A stretch of DNA of 64,000 nt from Halorarum salinum. Its GTDB lineage: Archaea; Halobacteriota; Halobacteria; Halobacteriales; Haloferacaceae. The notes under the pieces were generated by a model. That model worked only from the letters and a program-made list of their open reading frames with translations. It was not told the DNA's origin and searched no databases. Position numbers and translations under genes: made by a program. Positions 35,987 through 45,934 of this stretch are shown here, one piece after another. Every line of letters begins with the position of its first letter. The stretch's first letter is position 1. The stretch is from contig NZ_CP058579.1 in the NCBI RefSeq assembly GCF_013402875.1, forward strand, positions 3,534,001 through 3,598,000. Reading direction: 5' to 3'.

Positions 35987-37258
35987 ATGACCCCTCCACC
36001 TCGCCTGGTCCACCTCTCGGACCTGGAGACGCTGTTCGACCGGCCCGCCGACGCCGGTCGACTCGCCGGCGCCGTCGGGGAACTCCGGGACGGGCGGACC
36101 GTCGTCGTCGGGACGGGCGACACGACCGCGCTCGGGGCGCTCGCGCTCGCGACCGAGGCGGGCCGCGGCCACGGTCGCCCGTTCCTCGACGCCGTCTCGC
36201 CGGTCGCGAGCACCTTCGGCAACCACGACTTCGACGAGGGGCCGGCCCGGGCCGCCGAGTGGGCGCGCGACACGCCCGGCACGCACCTCGCGGCGAACCT
36301 CGAAGGGCTGGACGGCGACGCCTACGAACCGAGCGCGCTCGTCGACGTCGCCGGCACGCGGGTCGGACTCGTCGGCGTGGTCAACCCGGAGACGCCGGAG
36401 ATGTGCCACGCCGTCGAGTCGCTGGCGTTCACCGATCCCGTCGCGGCGGTCCGCGGGGAGGCGGCCGAACTCCGCCGACGGGGTGCCGAGTTCGTCGTCG
36501 TCCTCTCCCACTGCGGGGACGGCGACGCCGACGTCGCCCGCGGGACCGACGTGGACGCGGTGCTCGGCGGCCACGACCACGAACTCGTCGCCGAGCGGGT
36601 CGACGGGACGCTCGTCGCGCGCACCCGCGGGGGCCAGGCCAACGAGTACGAGGTCGTGACGCTCGGCGGGGAGCCGACGGCGGACGTTCGGACCCCGACC
36701 GACGCGCCGGTCGACGCGGCGATCGAGGCGGAGTACCGCGAGCGCCGGGCGGCCGCCGGCGTCGACGAGTCGGTGCGTTCGTTCGCCGGGCCGCTCTCGA
36801 CGGCGGAGGTCGGCCGCGCCGCGGCGGCGGCGTATCGCGACCGCGGCGGGGCGGACGTCGGTCTGATCGCCGCCGGGTCGGTCCGGGCCGGCCTGCCCGC
36901 GGCGGCGACCGTCGGCGACCTGCTCGGCGTCGTTCCGTTCCCCTCCCACCTCCACACGCTCGCGGTCCGCGGCGGGGACCTCGCCGCCGCGGTCCGCCTC
37001 GGTCGGGACTCGCCCGACGACACGCACGGACACGTGTTCGCCGTCGGCGCGTCGGTACGTGAGGACGGGACGGTCGCGGTCGACGGCGAGCCGGTGTCCC
37101 CCGACCGGACCTACCGCGTCGCCTGCACGAGCTACCTCACGGAGGTCGCCCCGCTCGCGGGGTTCGAACCGGACGCGGTCGTCGACGACCGGGGGCTCCA
37201 GTACGAGCACCTCCTCGCGCACGCGCGGGACGGGGAGTTCGGTCGCGACGCGGGGTGA
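35987..37258 (+). CDS. 5'-nucleotidase / bifunctional metallophosphatase family protein
   Basis: A 423-residue enzyme with an N-terminal calcineurin-like phosphoesterase domain and C-terminal 5'-nucleotidase domain. Metal motifs are partly altered: RLVHLSDLETLFD (usual DxH replaced by S-D), VVGTGDTTA, TFGNHDFDEG (intact), VVVLSHCGDGDAD and VLGGHDHELVA (intact). The C-terminal domain includes GSVRAGLPAAATVGDLLGVVPF. No signal peptide is visible, so it acts in the cytoplasm, unlike most bacterial UshA-type enzymes. It sits on the plus strand between atpB and atpD. The ATG at 35987 was chosen where the domain begins. Confidence 0.85.
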   Translation: MTPPPRLVHLSDLETLFDRPADAGRLAGAVGELRDGRTVVVGTGDTTALGALALATEAGRGHGRPFLDAVSPVASTFGNHDFDEGPARAAEWARDTPGTHLAANLEGLDGDAYEPSALVDVAGTRVGLVGVVNPETPEMCHAVESLAFTDPVAAVRGEAAELRRRGAEFVVVLSHCGDGDADVARGTDVDAVLGGHDHELVAERVDGTLVARTRGGQANEYEVVTLGGEPTADVRTPTDAPVDAAIEAEYRERRAAAGVDESVRSFAGPLSTAEVGRAAAAAYRDRGGADVGLIAAGSVRAGLPAAATVGDLLGVVPFPSHLHTLAVRGGDLAAAVRLGRDSPDDTHGHVFAVGASVREDGTVAVDGEPVSPDRTYRVACTSYLTEVAPLAGFEPDAVVDDRGLQYEHLLAHARDGEFGRDAG

Positions 37259-37447
37259 TCGGCGGCGAGCGATCGTCTCGCCCGACTGCCGACAGTGGGG
37301 GCGAGCGGTAGTCGGGCTACGTCGCCGAACCGAGCTACCGGCGGGGTGGGAACGGATGCCCTCGCGGCCGTGCGGTCGCCACCACGGTACTCGCGGCGCT
37401 GTCCACGAGAGAGGAACCGACCGGAATCGACGAAAACTCGAACCCGA

Positions 37448-38875
37448 CTAGTCCGCGGTGACTTCCTCGGCCGACCCCTCGCCCGAGACGTCCTCGCGGT
37501 AGTGCTCCTCGATGAGGTCCTCGCCGATGCGGTTGAGTTCCTCCTTCGGCAGCGTCGAGAGGAGGTCCCAGCCGATCTCGAGCGTCTCGTCGATGGTGCG
37601 GTCCGTGTCGTACCCCTGCTGGACGAACTCCGCCTCGAAGCGGTCCGCGAAGTCGAGGTACTTGTTGTCGCGCTCGGAGAGCGCCTCGCGGCCGACGATG
37701 TTCACGAGGTCGCGCAGGTCCTCGCCCTCCGCGTACGCCGCGTACATCTGGTCGGAGACGTCGCCGTGGTCCTCGCGGGTGAGGCCCTCGCCGATGCCGT
37801 CGTCCATCAGCCGCGAGAGGCTCGGGAGCACCTGCACCGGCGGCTTGAGACCCTGACTGTGCAGGTCGCGGTCGACGTAGATCTGCCCCTCCGTGATGTA
37901 CCCCGTCAGGTCGGGGATGGGATGGGTGTCGTCGTCGCCCGGCATCGTCAGGATGGGGATCTGCGTCACCGATCCCTCCCGGCCCTCGATCCGTCCGGCG
38001 CGCTCGTAGAGCTGCGCCAGGTCGGTGTACATGTACCCGGGGTAGCCACGCCGCCCCGGAACCTCCTCGCGGGCCGCCCCGATCTCGCGGAGCGCCTCGC
38101 AGTAGTTGGTCATGTCCGTCAGGATGACGAGCACGTGGTACCCCTTGTCGAACGCGAGGTACTCCGCGGTCGTGAGGGCCATCCGCGGTGTGACCGTCCG
38201 CTCGACGGCGGGGTCGTCCGCGAGGTTCGTGAAGACGACCGAGCGCTCCAGCGCGCCGGTGCGCTCGAAGTCCTGCATGAACTCGTTGGCCTCCTCCTGG
38301 GTGATGCCCATCGCGCCGAAGATGACCGCGAACTCGGATGCCTCCTCGCCCTCCTCGGCGGCCTCCTCCGGCACGGTCGCCTGCCGCGCGATCTGGAGCG
38401 CGAGGTCGTTGTGCGGGAGCCCCGACGCCGAGAAGATGGGGAGCTTCTGGCCCCGCACCAGCGTGTTCATGCCGTCGATCGACGACACGCCCGTCTGGAT
38501 GAACTCCTCGGGGTACTCCCGGGAGACGGGGTTGATGGCGGCGCCGACGATGTCGCGCCGCTCGTCCGGGACGATGTCCGGGCCGCCGTCGATCGGCTGG
38601 CCGGAGCCGTCGAGCACCCGCCCGAGGAGGTCCTCGGTGACGGGCATCTTCAGCGTCTCGCCCAGGAAGCGGACGGACGCGTTGCGGTCGATGCCGGTGG
38701 TCCCCTCGAACACCTGGATGGCGACGAGCCCCTCCTCGCTCTCGAGGACCTGGCCGCGCTTGGTTTCGCCTTCGGGCGTCTCGATCTCGACGATCTCGTC
38801 GTAGCCGACGGGCTCGTCGACCTCGGCGTACACCAGCGGGCCGCTGATCTCCGTGATGGTTTGATACTCTTTCAT
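37448..38875 (-). CDS. atpB: A-type ATP synthase subunit B (non-catalytic)
   Basis: Regulatory nucleotide-binding-like subunit of the catalytic head, 475 residues. Family segments are [16 protein letters not shown] at the start, [53 protein letters not shown], and the Pro-rich turn [27 protein letters not shown]. The usual P-loop is degenerate, which fits the B subunit. It starts 4 bases after the atpA stop. An acidic tail of about 10 residues ends it. Confidence 0.97.
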   Translation of the reverse strand: MKEYQTITEISGPLVYAEVDEPVGYDEIVEIETPEGETKRGQVLESEEGLVAIQVFEGTTGIDRNASVRFLGETLKMPVTEDLLGRVLDGSGQPIDGGPDIVPDERRDIVGAAINPVSREYPEEFIQTGVSSIDGMNTLVRGQKLPIFSASGLPHNDLALQIARQATVPEEAAEEGEEASEFAVIFGAMGITQEEANEFMQDFERTGALERSVVFTNLADDPAVERTVTPRMALTTAEYLAFDKGYHVLVILTDMTNYCEALREIGAAREEVPGRRGYPGYMYTDLAQLYERAGRIEGREGSVTQIPILTMPGDDDTHPIPDLTGYITEGQIYVDRDLHSQGLKPPVQVLPSLSRLMDDGIGEGLTREDHGDVSDQMYAAYAEGEDLRDLVNIVGREALSERDNKYLDFADRFEAEFVQQGYDTDRTIDETLEIGWDLLSTLPKEELNRIGEDLIEEHYREDVSGEGSAEEVTAD

Positions 38876-38879
38876 TGGT

Positions 38880-40643
38880 CTAGTAGAGCGCCTGGAGCTG
38901 CTCTTCGATCTCCGCCTCGAGTTCCTCGACGTACTCCTCCCAGTTCGCCTGGGTGGCGATGCGGTTCAGCCGCGGCGCGGCGTCGATGCTCTGGATCTCC
39001 TCGACCGGGACGCCGGCGTCGAGGGCGTCGAACGCCTCGTCGTTGAACGTCTGGATGGCGGTGAGGATCGCGTACGTCTTCTCGGGGGGACAGTACATGT
39101 CCTCGTCGACGAACGCGTTCTGCTGGAGGTAGCCCTCGCGGAGGTAGCGGGCCACCTCGAGGGTGAGCTGCTGGTCCTCCGGCAGGGCGTCCTTCCCGAC
39201 GAGCTGGACGATCTCCTGCAGTTCGCCCTCCTCGTCGAGGGTGTCGACGGCCCACTGGCGCTTGTCGGGCCAGTCCTCGGCGACCTCCTCCTGGAACCAC
39301 GGGTCGAGCTGGTCCTGGTACAGCGAGTAGGACTCGTTCCAGTTGATCGCCGGGAAGTGCCGGCGCTCGGCCAGGTCGGCGTCCAGCGCCCAGAACGTCT
39401 TCACGATGCGCAGCGTGTTCTGGGTGACCGGCTCGGAGAAGTCGCCGCCGGGCGGCGAGACCGCCCCGATGACCGAGACGGAGCCCTCCGTGCCGTTGAT
39501 GTTCTCGAAGTAGCCGGCGCGCTCGTAGAACTCCGCGAGGCGTGCGGCCAGGTACGCGGGGTAGCCCTCCTCGCCGGGCATCTCCTCCAGCCGGGAGGAG
39601 ATCTCGCGCATCGCCTCGGCCCACCGCGAGGTGGAGTCGGCCATGAGCGCCACGTCGTAGCCCATGTCGCGGTAGTACTCCGCGATGGTGATGCCCGTGT
39701 ACACGCAGGACTCCCGGGCCGCGACGGGCATGTTCGACGTGTTGGCGATGAGGCTCGTCCGGGCCATCAGCGGGTTTCCGTTCGCCGGGTCCTCCAGTTC
39801 GGGGAAGTCCTCGATGACCTCGGTCATCTCGTTGCCGCGCTCGCCGCAGCCGACGTAGACGATGATGTCCGCGTCCGCGAACTTGGCGAGGCTGTGCTGG
39901 GTGACCGTCTTCCCGGAGCCGAACGGCCCGGGGATGGCGGCCGTCCCGCCCTTCGCGATGGGGAACAGGCCGTCGAGGATGCGCTGGCCCGACACCAGCG
40001 GGGTGCGCGGGGTGCGCTTCTCGAGGGTCGGCCGCTGCTCGCGCACCGGCCACTCCTGGTGCATCGTGATCTCCTCGCCGTTCTCGAGGGTGACGACCGG
40101 TTCGTCCACGGTGGACGGACCGGACTCGGCGCTCTCGACGACGCCGCCCTCCGAGCCGGGGGGCACCATCACCTTGTGGTCGATGGTCACCGTCTCGGGG
40201 ACGATCCCGACGACGTCGCCGGGTTCGACCTCGTCGCCGGCCTCGACCTCGGGGGTGAACTCCCACTCCTTCTCAAGGTCGATGCCCGGGGCGTCGACCC
40301 CCCGGTCGAGGAACGCGCTGTCCATCTTCTCCTCGAGCACGTCGAGCGGGCGCTGCACGCCGTCGTAGATGGCGTCCAGCATGCCCGGGCCGAGGTCGAC
40401 CGAGAGCGGTTCGCCCGTGTTCTCGACGGGCTCGCCGGGGCCGACCCCCGAGGTCTCCTCGTACACCTGGATGGTCGTGACGTCGCCTTCAATCTCGATG
40501 ACCTCGCCCATCAGCCCTTCGTCGCCGACGTAGACGACGTCGTTCATGCGAGCGTCGAGGTCGACGGCCGTCACGACCGGACCACTCACGCTGTTTATGC
40601 GTCCGGTCCCTTCCGTGACTTCCGGTTCGGTTGCTTGACTCAT
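38880..40643 (-). CDS. atpA: A-type ATP synthase subunit A (catalytic)
   Basis: Catalytic subunit, 587 residues. Walker A GPFGSGKT is at 239-246; [15 protein letters not shown] carries the catalytic-site Glu region; [14 protein letters not shown] is the Walker B region; [26 protein letters not shown] follows. The non-homologous insertion typical of A/V-type A subunits covers about residues 115-200. No intein is present at the P-loop, where some archaeal homologues carry one. It starts 3 bases after the atpF stop. Confidence 0.98.
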   Translation of the reverse strand: MSQATEPEVTEGTGRINSVSGPVVTAVDLDARMNDVVYVGDEGLMGEVIEIEGDVTTIQVYEETSGVGPGEPVENTGEPLSVDLGPGMLDAIYDGVQRPLDVLEEKMDSAFLDRGVDAPGIDLEKEWEFTPEVEAGDEVEPGDVVGIVPETVTIDHKVMVPPGSEGGVVESAESGPSTVDEPVVTLENGEEITMHQEWPVREQRPTLEKRTPRTPLVSGQRILDGLFPIAKGGTAAIPGPFGSGKTVTQHSLAKFADADIIVYVGCGERGNEMTEVIEDFPELEDPANGNPLMARTSLIANTSNMPVAARESCVYTGITIAEYYRDMGYDVALMADSTSRWAEAMREISSRLEEMPGEEGYPAYLAARLAEFYERAGYFENINGTEGSVSVIGAVSPPGGDFSEPVTQNTLRIVKTFWALDADLAERRHFPAINWNESYSLYQDQLDPWFQEEVAEDWPDKRQWAVDTLDEEGELQEIVQLVGKDALPEDQQLTLEVARYLREGYLQQNAFVDEDMYCPPEKTYAILTAIQTFNDEAFDALDAGVPVEEIQSIDAAPRLNRIATQANWEEYVEELEAEIEEQLQALY

Positions 40644-40646
40644 GTG

Positions 40647-40982
40647 TTAGTTGTCCTCGTCGTCGTCCTCCGCCATCAGGTCGATCCCGATGGCGCGTTT
40701 GATCTGTTCGCGCAGGCCGCTCCCGGCGCCGCCGCCGAGCGTGACGAGCACGGGTTCGACGCTCCCCTCGGCGGACTGCCGAACGGACCGCGAGAGGTGG
40801 TCGAGGTCCTCGTCGCGCATCACGACGATGCCGACGTCCTCGGCCGCGAGCGTGCGCTCGACGGCGTCGTCGAGCGACTCGTCCTTCTCGTCGTCGGCGA
40901 CGTTCTCACACCGCCGCACGCCGGCGAGCCGGAAGCCGGTCGTGAACTCGGGGCTGCCGATGACAGCGATCTCCTGACTCAT
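40647..40982 (-). CDS. atpF: A-type ATP synthase subunit F
   Basis: Small stalk subunit of 111 residues that contacts D and modulates the ATPase. The Rossmann-like N-terminus EIAVIGSPEFTTGFRLAGVRR and the middle DVGIVVMRDEDLDHL match the family, and it ends LREQIKRAIGIDLM plus an acidic tail. The ATG at 40982 overlaps the atpC stop by 4 bases, which decides the start in a long open frame. Confidence 0.95.
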   Translation of the reverse strand: MSQEIAVIGSPEFTTGFRLAGVRRCENVADDEKDESLDDAVERTLAAEDVGIVVMRDEDLDHLSRSVRQSAEGSVEPVLVTLGGGAGSGLREQIKRAIGIDLMAEDDDEDN

Positions 40983-42028
40983 AGGATCACCAGTTCCTCC
41001 TCGATCTCCTCCTCGGAGAGGCCGGCCTCCTTCCCGCGGGCGATGGCGCGGATGTTGTCCACCTCGCGCTCCTTGGCGAGGATGTACGACACCACGGGCG
41101 TCACCGACAGCGGGTAGACGTGGCCGAGCGAGTCCGCGTACTCGAGCAGCGCGGCCTCCAGCGCGTGTTCGAAGGCGATGAGGCTCTCCGCCTCCTCCAG
41201 CTCCGTCAGCGCCGACGAGAGGTCCTCGCCGTAGCGGCTCTCGCGGATGCGCTGGAGCAGCTCGTCGCGGTTGCTCGCGAGCGCGCGCAGTTCGTCGGCC
41301 GAGAACAGGACGCCGCCCTCGATGAAGTACTCCGAGGGGTCGACGTCCGCACCCGACCGGGCGAGCCGGAGCGCGTTGATCGCGTTCCGGAAGTCGATCT
41401 CCGACTCCAGGAACTCGCGGTACTCCGAGAGCGCCTCGCCGGAGAGGTCGCTCGTCGAGAGCAGTTCGTAGTACGCGCGGTCGACCGCGTTCTCGAGCGG
41501 GACCAGCACGCCGGTGGACTCGTAGTCGCCGTACGCGTCCTCGAGGCCCGGACCGAACGGCGTGTCCGAGAGCACCTCGACGGCCTCCTCGATGGAGCCC
41601 GCGTCGAGCAGCCGCCCGATGCGGCGCTCGTCGAACTCGCCGGCGCGGATGAGGTCCGCCTCCACCGACTCGCGCTCGGCGTCGGCGTAGAGCCCGCGCA
41701 GGACTGTCTTCACGTTCCACGCGTCGAACTTGCGCAGGTAGCGGGCCACCTGCTCGTACAGCCGCCCCTCACACCAGTCGAGGATGTCCTCGAACTGCTC
41801 CGCCAGGTTCCGGTTCAGCGCGTACTCGATGAGGTCGACGCCGGAGTAACGGGCGCCCAGCTCGTTCACCTGGTCCTCGTAGGCGGACTCCTCCATGAAG
41901 CGGGCGATCTCCGCGGGGCTCATCCGGACCAGCTTCCGGTAGTCGTCGTCGTCGTACAGCGCGCCGCGTCGCGAACGGACGCGGGCGTTCACGTACTCGG
42001 GGTTGGACGTGCCGGCGCGGCTACTCAT
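40979..42028 (-). CDS. atpC: A-type ATP synthase subunit C
   Basis: A funnel-shaped helical subunit, 349 residues, that caps the proteolipid ring and binds the D/F rotor stalk. It corresponds to eukaryotic subunit d (AC39). Family features are RKLVRMSPAEIARFMEES near residue 30, LIEYALNRNLAEQFEDIL, and a C-terminus rich in helix (VVSYILAKEREVDNIRAIARGKEAGLSEEEIEEELVIL). The start overlaps the atpE end by 8 bases and the stop overlaps atpF by 4. Confidence 0.95.
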   Translation of the reverse strand: MSSRAGTSNPEYVNARVRSRRGALYDDDDYRKLVRMSPAEIARFMEESAYEDQVNELGARYSGVDLIEYALNRNLAEQFEDILDWCEGRLYEQVARYLRKFDAWNVKTVLRGLYADAERESVEADLIRAGEFDERRIGRLLDAGSIEEAVEVLSDTPFGPGLEDAYGDYESTGVLVPLENAVDRAYYELLSTSDLSGEALSEYREFLESEIDFRNAINALRLARSGADVDPSEYFIEGGVLFSADELRALASNRDELLQRIRESRYGEDLSSALTELEEAESLIAFEHALEAALLEYADSLGHVYPLSVTPVVSYILAKEREVDNIRAIARGKEAGLSEEEIEEELVIL

Positions 42029-42605
42029 CGTCGAACAGTCGGTCGCTCAGCTCCTTGAGGTTGTCCTCCCAGACGCCCTCGAGGACCGAGTCGAACGTGT
42101 TGTTGACCCGGACGCGGGACTCCTCGCTCTCGACGATCACGCCGCCGAGACAGTCCCGTTCGCCGGCGAACGACCAGCCCTCGTACCCCGAGAGCAGGTC
42201 GGTCAGCAGTTCCTCGTCCTCCGCGCGGCCGTAGACGGCGACCGACTCGTCGTCGTCGAACTCCCCGGCCGCCTCCTCGAGCAGCGCGCGGGTCAGCTCC
42301 TCGCGCCGTTCGCCCTCCAGCCCAGCGATCGCCGCCTCGACCTCCTCGTGGACGGTCTCGAGGGCGTCGCGTCGGGCCTCCAGGCGCTCCTGTTTGGCCT
42401 CGAGCTTCGCGCTGGAGAGCGACTGCTCGCGCTCCTGGGCGATCTTCCGCTCGACGGTCGCCTCGCGCTCCTCGCGGACGCGTTCGGCCTCCGCCTCGGC
42501 CTCGGCGACGATCTCGCCGGCGCGTTCCTCGCCCTCTTCGCGGATTTCCTCCGCACGCGCGCGGGCTTCCTCTCGAATGTCCTCGGCGACTGTTTCCAGA
42601 CTCAT
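42021..42605 (-). CDS. atpE: A-type ATP synthase subunit E (peripheral stalk)
   Basis: A 194-residue subunit. An N-terminal coiled coil of about 90 residues with Glu/Ala/Arg heptads (starting SLETVAEDIREEARARAEEIREEG) precedes a compact C-terminal domain (VAVYGRAEDEELLTDLLSGY, then RDCLGGVIVESEESRVRVNNTFDSVLE). It forms the stator with subunit H. It starts 22 bases after atpK. Confidence 0.95.
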   Translation of the reverse strand: MSLETVAEDIREEARARAEEIREEGEERAGEIVAEAEAEAERVREEREATVERKIAQEREQSLSSAKLEAKQERLEARRDALETVHEEVEAAIAGLEGERREELTRALLEEAAGEFDDDESVAVYGRAEDEELLTDLLSGYEGWSFAGERDCLGGVIVESEESRVRVNNTFDSVLEGVWEDNLKELSDRLFDDE

Positions 42606-42627
42606 TGATGAAAGAGGCGGGGCGGTC

Positions 42628-42882
42628 TTAGCCGACCAGGAAGATGGTGACCAGCGCGAGGATGACGAGCGTCTCCGGCAGGACCGTGAAGATCAGGCCG
42701 GTGACGAACAGGTCCTCGTCCTCGGCGACGGCGCCGACCGCCGCCGAACCGATGCCGCGCTCGGCGTACCCCGCGCCGAACGCCGCGAGACCGACCGCGA
42801 GCGCAGCGGCGGAGTTCTCCGGGATCGCCGGGCTACTTTCCTGCAGTACAACGTTGGCCAGCTCTGGAATGGTGTCGATCAT
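42628..42882 (-). CDS. atpK: A-type ATP synthase proteolipid subunit K (c subunit)
   Basis: An 84-residue membrane rotor protein. After a Ser/Pro/Glu-containing N-terminus it has two helices: ALAVGLAAFGAGYAERGIGSA and LFVTGLIFTVLPETLVILAL. Glu70 in LPETLVIL is the ion-binding carboxylate. One hairpin per subunit is the simple form, unlike the fused proteolipids of some methanogens. The short AEDEDL loop is acidic. It lies 155 bases downstream of atpI with its own promoter-like sequence. Confidence 0.95.
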   Translation of the reverse strand: MIDTIPELANVVLQESSPAIPENSAAALAVGLAAFGAGYAERGIGSAAVGAVAEDEDLFVTGLIFTVLPETLVILALVTIFLVG

Positions 42883-42940
42883 TGGTTTCTAACGGCGGTT
42901 GCCTTGTCTCCGGACAGTCGAAATTTGCACCTACGGAGGC

Positions 42941-42948
42941 CATAAAGC
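42941..42948 (-). promoter_or_regulatory. Probable internal promoter for atpK
   Basis: GCTTTATG on the minus strand in the only sizeable gap within the atp operon (42883-43037). It lies 58 bases before the atpK ATG, giving a leader of about 30 bases that includes CCGGAGACAAGG. Extra transcription here would help supply the many c subunits needed per enzyme. Confidence 0.45.
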
Positions 42949-43037
42949 TTCCCAATCGCGCCGACCGAGACGGCCGAATACGCGGGTCTCGCGGCCCGCT
43001 GCCCGTGCGAGAGAATACCAAATGCCGCCCGTCGGGG

Positions 43038-45275
43038 CTACTCCTCGACGGTGTGTTTCCGCTCCCGACCGAACGGGGTGTACGCCGTGCCGCCGCCGTC
43101 GAAGAACTTCGAGAAGAACTCGTAGTACTCGAGACGGACGGCCTGCAGGCCGGCGGAGGTGACCCCCAGCGCCAGCACGAGCAGGTGGCCGATGACGAGG
43201 ATGACGAGCCCGCCGACGAGCGAGCCGATCCCCCCGTGCATCAGGCCGCCGAACATGACCTCGGTCACCTCGTGGCCGTGGTACATCTCGCCGACCTCGT
43301 ACATGTGGGTCGTGCCGAAGTGCCACTCCGCGCCGTCGCCGGAGCCGGTGACGAACACGCCGAAGAACAGGAGGTTGACGACGAACGCCATCCCCGCCTT
43401 CGCGAGCAGCACCGCGGCGATCCGGGTGTACGAGAGCACGTTCACCAGCACGTCGAAGATCTCGAGCAGTTCGGCCGGTTCGGCCGTCGCGAGCAGCACC
43501 GCGCCCAGGCCGAGCATGCCGAGCCCGAGCCAGCCGACCGGCTCGGAGAAGCCCGAGAAGCCGAGCTGGAACGCCGCGCCGTGCCCGGAGTCGAACACCT
43601 GGAACAGGAAGCCGGGCTTCTTGCTCTGGAACAGCGTGCTGAACACGAACAGCCACATGCCGTTCATGCCGAGGATCCACGAGCCCTTCTCGGTCAGGGC
43701 GGTGCCGAGCCCGTGGAACTCGAGCTCCTCGAGGAAGCCGAAGACGTAGCCGACGTTGAGGTGGAGCAGCGCGAGCAGCGTGCTCACGACGAGCCACGTC
43801 TGGGCCCAGTAGACGTCGGCGGGCTGGAGCCCCTTGTGGAGGGGCGCGCTGCCGCCCCAGAGGGCGTCCGCGATCAGGTGGAGCCCGAAGAGCTCGCCGT
43901 AGAGGACGCCGAACAGCATCGTGAACAGGCCGGCGGCGATCGTCACCCCGCCCATGCTCTTGAACGCCTGCGAGTCGAAGTTGCTGTAGAGGTAGTAGCC
44001 GATGAGGGTGTAGAGGATCCCGTAGCCGAGGTCGCCGATCATGAACCCGAAGAACGCCGGGAACGTGAGGAACAGGACGACGGTCGGGTCGAACTCCGAG
44101 TACTTCGGCCGGCCGACCGCCCGTACCAGCACCTCGAACGGGCTGACGATGCCGGGGTTGTCCTGCACGACCGGCGGGTCGTCGTTCCGCATGACGACCG
44201 TGCCGCCGGAGCCGTCCGCGACCGCGCGCTGGGGCTCCTCCTCGGCGGCCTCCTCCGTCTCGTCGTCGGACTTCGGTTCGCCGGCCTCGGTGGGCACGTC
44301 CTCCCGGACCTGCACCTCGCCGTCCGCGCCGAAGGCGGCCCGCTCCAGCTCCTCGACCTCGGCGTGGCTCCCGACCGCGTCCTCGATCGCGCCCGCGAAC
44401 TCGGCGTAGCGCTCGGTGGGGATCCACCCCTCCGCGACGAACGCGTTCTCGGTCGTCGCGAACGAGAGCGGCGCCTCGGTCTTCTGGACCTCGATGGAGA
44501 GCTGTTCCTCCGCGGCGAGCAGGAAGCCGGCGGCCTCCTCCTTCACCGATTCGAGTCGCTCGTCGAGGTCCGCGAGCTCCGTCTCCAGTTCGGTGCGTCG
44601 GGACTCCAGGTCGTCGAGGTGGCCCTCGGGGCTCACCCGTTCGCCCTCGACGGCCGGCACCTCGACGGCCGCGAACTCGGCGCTCACCAGCGCGTCGGTC
44701 AGCGCGTCCGCGTCCGCGGCGGGTTCGGGCCGGGCGAACACGGCGAGCGTGTCGTCCTCGCCCTCGTACACCTCGAACTCGCCGAGCGCGTCGACCTCGC
44801 GGACCGCGCGCTCGACGGCGTCCCGGTCGCCCTCGCCGACGGCGACCTGCAGGCTGTCGTACCCCTGCAGGAGGTCGAGGTCGATCCCCAGGTCCGCGAA
44901 CGGCTCGACGGCGTCGATCCGGTCCTCCACGTCGCGGAGTTCGGACCGGATCCCGTCGCGCCGGTCGTCGAGGTCGTTCACGCGGTCGCGAACGTCGGCG
45001 AGGTCCTCCCGGAGGGCCTCGTCGGTGAGCACGCGGGCCTCGCCGGCGTCGTCCTCGTCCACCTCGAGGATGGACTCGATGGAGCGGACGGTGACCAGCT
45101 TGTCGGCGGCGTCCTCGGCGCCCTCGATCGGGTTGCCGGGCCGGAAGCCCTCCCAGGAGCCGTCGTAGTCGGTGACGTGCAGTAGGTTCAGGTCGTGGAC
45201 GGCCTCGATGACCGGCTCCATGACGCCGCGGGAGCCGGTCACCGACACCTTGCTCATCCGTTCAGGTCTGAGCAT
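43038..45275 (-). CDS. atpI: A-type ATP synthase subunit I (a subunit)
   Basis: Stator membrane subunit forming the proton half-channels, 745 residues. The N-terminal cytoplasmic half (about 1-400) alternates alpha/beta and coiled-coil parts. The C-terminal half has about seven or eight helices, including FPAFFGFMIGDLGYGILYTLIGYY, NVLSYTRIAAVLLAKAGMAFVVNLLFFGVF with the key Arg (SYTRIAAV), and GLVILVIGHLLVLALGVTSAGLQAVRLEYYEFFSKFF. The first ATG overlaps the atpH end by 14 bases; an alternative ATG is six codons later. Confidence 0.97.
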   Translation of the reverse strand: MLRPERMSKVSVTGSRGVMEPVIEAVHDLNLLHVTDYDGSWEGFRPGNPIEGAEDAADKLVTVRSIESILEVDEDDAGEARVLTDEALREDLADVRDRVNDLDDRRDGIRSELRDVEDRIDAVEPFADLGIDLDLLQGYDSLQVAVGEGDRDAVERAVREVDALGEFEVYEGEDDTLAVFARPEPAADADALTDALVSAEFAAVEVPAVEGERVSPEGHLDDLESRRTELETELADLDERLESVKEEAAGFLLAAEEQLSIEVQKTEAPLSFATTENAFVAEGWIPTERYAEFAGAIEDAVGSHAEVEELERAAFGADGEVQVREDVPTEAGEPKSDDETEEAAEEEPQRAVADGSGGTVVMRNDDPPVVQDNPGIVSPFEVLVRAVGRPKYSEFDPTVVLFLTFPAFFGFMIGDLGYGILYTLIGYYLYSNFDSQAFKSMGGVTIAAGLFTMLFGVLYGELFGLHLIADALWGGSAPLHKGLQPADVYWAQTWLVVSTLLALLHLNVGYVFGFLEELEFHGLGTALTEKGSWILGMNGMWLFVFSTLFQSKKPGFLFQVFDSGHGAAFQLGFSGFSEPVGWLGLGMLGLGAVLLATAEPAELLEIFDVLVNVLSYTRIAAVLLAKAGMAFVVNLLFFGVFVTGSGDGAEWHFGTTHMYEVGEMYHGHEVTEVMFGGLMHGGIGSLVGGLVILVIGHLLVLALGVTSAGLQAVRLEYYEFFSKFFDGGGTAYTPFGRERKHTVEE

Positions 45276-45594
45276 GTACCCCCTCCTCGAACCGTTCGAC
45301 GGCGAACTCGACGGCCTCCCCGGTCCGCTCCTCGGCCTCCTCGACGAGCCGGGCGCGCTCGCGTCTTCCCTCCTCGAGGATCTCCTCGCGCCGTCGTTCT
45401 ATCTCCTCGCGGGCCTCCGAGAGCCGGGCCTCCTCCAGCTCGTCGGCCTCCCGCTCGGCCTCGGAGACGATCTCGTCGGCGCGCTCGCGGGCCTCGGAGA
45501 TCCGTTGCTCGCGGTCCGCCTCCGCCTCGGCGACGATGGCTTCGGCGTCCGCTTCGGCCTCCTTCACACGTTCGAGAACTTCGGGTCTCGGCAT
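45262..45594 (-). CDS. atpH: A-type ATP synthase subunit H (peripheral stalk)
   Basis: A 110-residue, almost entirely coiled-coil stator subunit rich in Glu, Ala and Arg (PEVLERVKEAEADAEAIVAEAEADREQRISEARERAD and onward). It pairs with subunit E. First gene of the atpHIKECFAB operon, with overlapping coding regions to atpI. Confidence 0.94.
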   Translation of the reverse strand: MPRPEVLERVKEAEADAEAIVAEAEADREQRISEARERADEIVSEAEREADELEEARLSEAREEIERRREEILEEGRRERARLVEEAEERTGEAVEFAVERFEEGVHAQT

Positions 45595-45626
45595 AGATAC
45601 TCGTCGTCTCGAATTGTACTACCTGC

Positions 45627-45633
45627 GTATAAG
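45627..45633 (-). promoter_or_regulatory. TATA box of the main atp operon
   Basis: CTTATAC on the minus strand, about 32 bases before the atpH ATG, leaving a 5' leader of only a few bases. Confidence 0.6.
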
Positions 45634-45764
45634 GTGTTTGCGGAACTCCGCGAAGGGACGGCGACGGGGGGAGTCGGACGGGACGAGTCCGGGTCGGGTG
45701 TCGAGTCGATTCTGATTCGTGAATCCCGATGGTTTCGGAGACGGTCCGGTCGTCGCGGAGCAGT

Positions 45765-45870
45765 TCTCGGAAGCCCCCGCGGCTCATCGACCGAGTTGCC
45801 CGCCGCAGCACAGGTGCCGAAAGTCCCACCCGCAGCAACGGCAGCCACACGCCTCCCAAACCGATTTCGC
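45765..45870 (+). repeat. Degenerate copy of the family 1 repeat, opposite orientation to copy B
   Basis: CGGAAGCCCCCGCGG (from 45769) matches the start of a family 1 element (CGAAAGCCCCCGCGG), and GAAAGTCCCACCCGC with CAGCCACACGCCTCCC (around 45819-45857) matches the linker after module 1. The conserved 39-base loop is missing, so this is probably a decayed copy lying head-to-head with copy B. Confidence 0.5.
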
Positions 45871-45934
45871 CCCTCGACTCGCTCGCTCACTCCGTTCGCT
45901 CGGCTCGCCTGCGGTGCTCATCCCTCGCGCGCAT

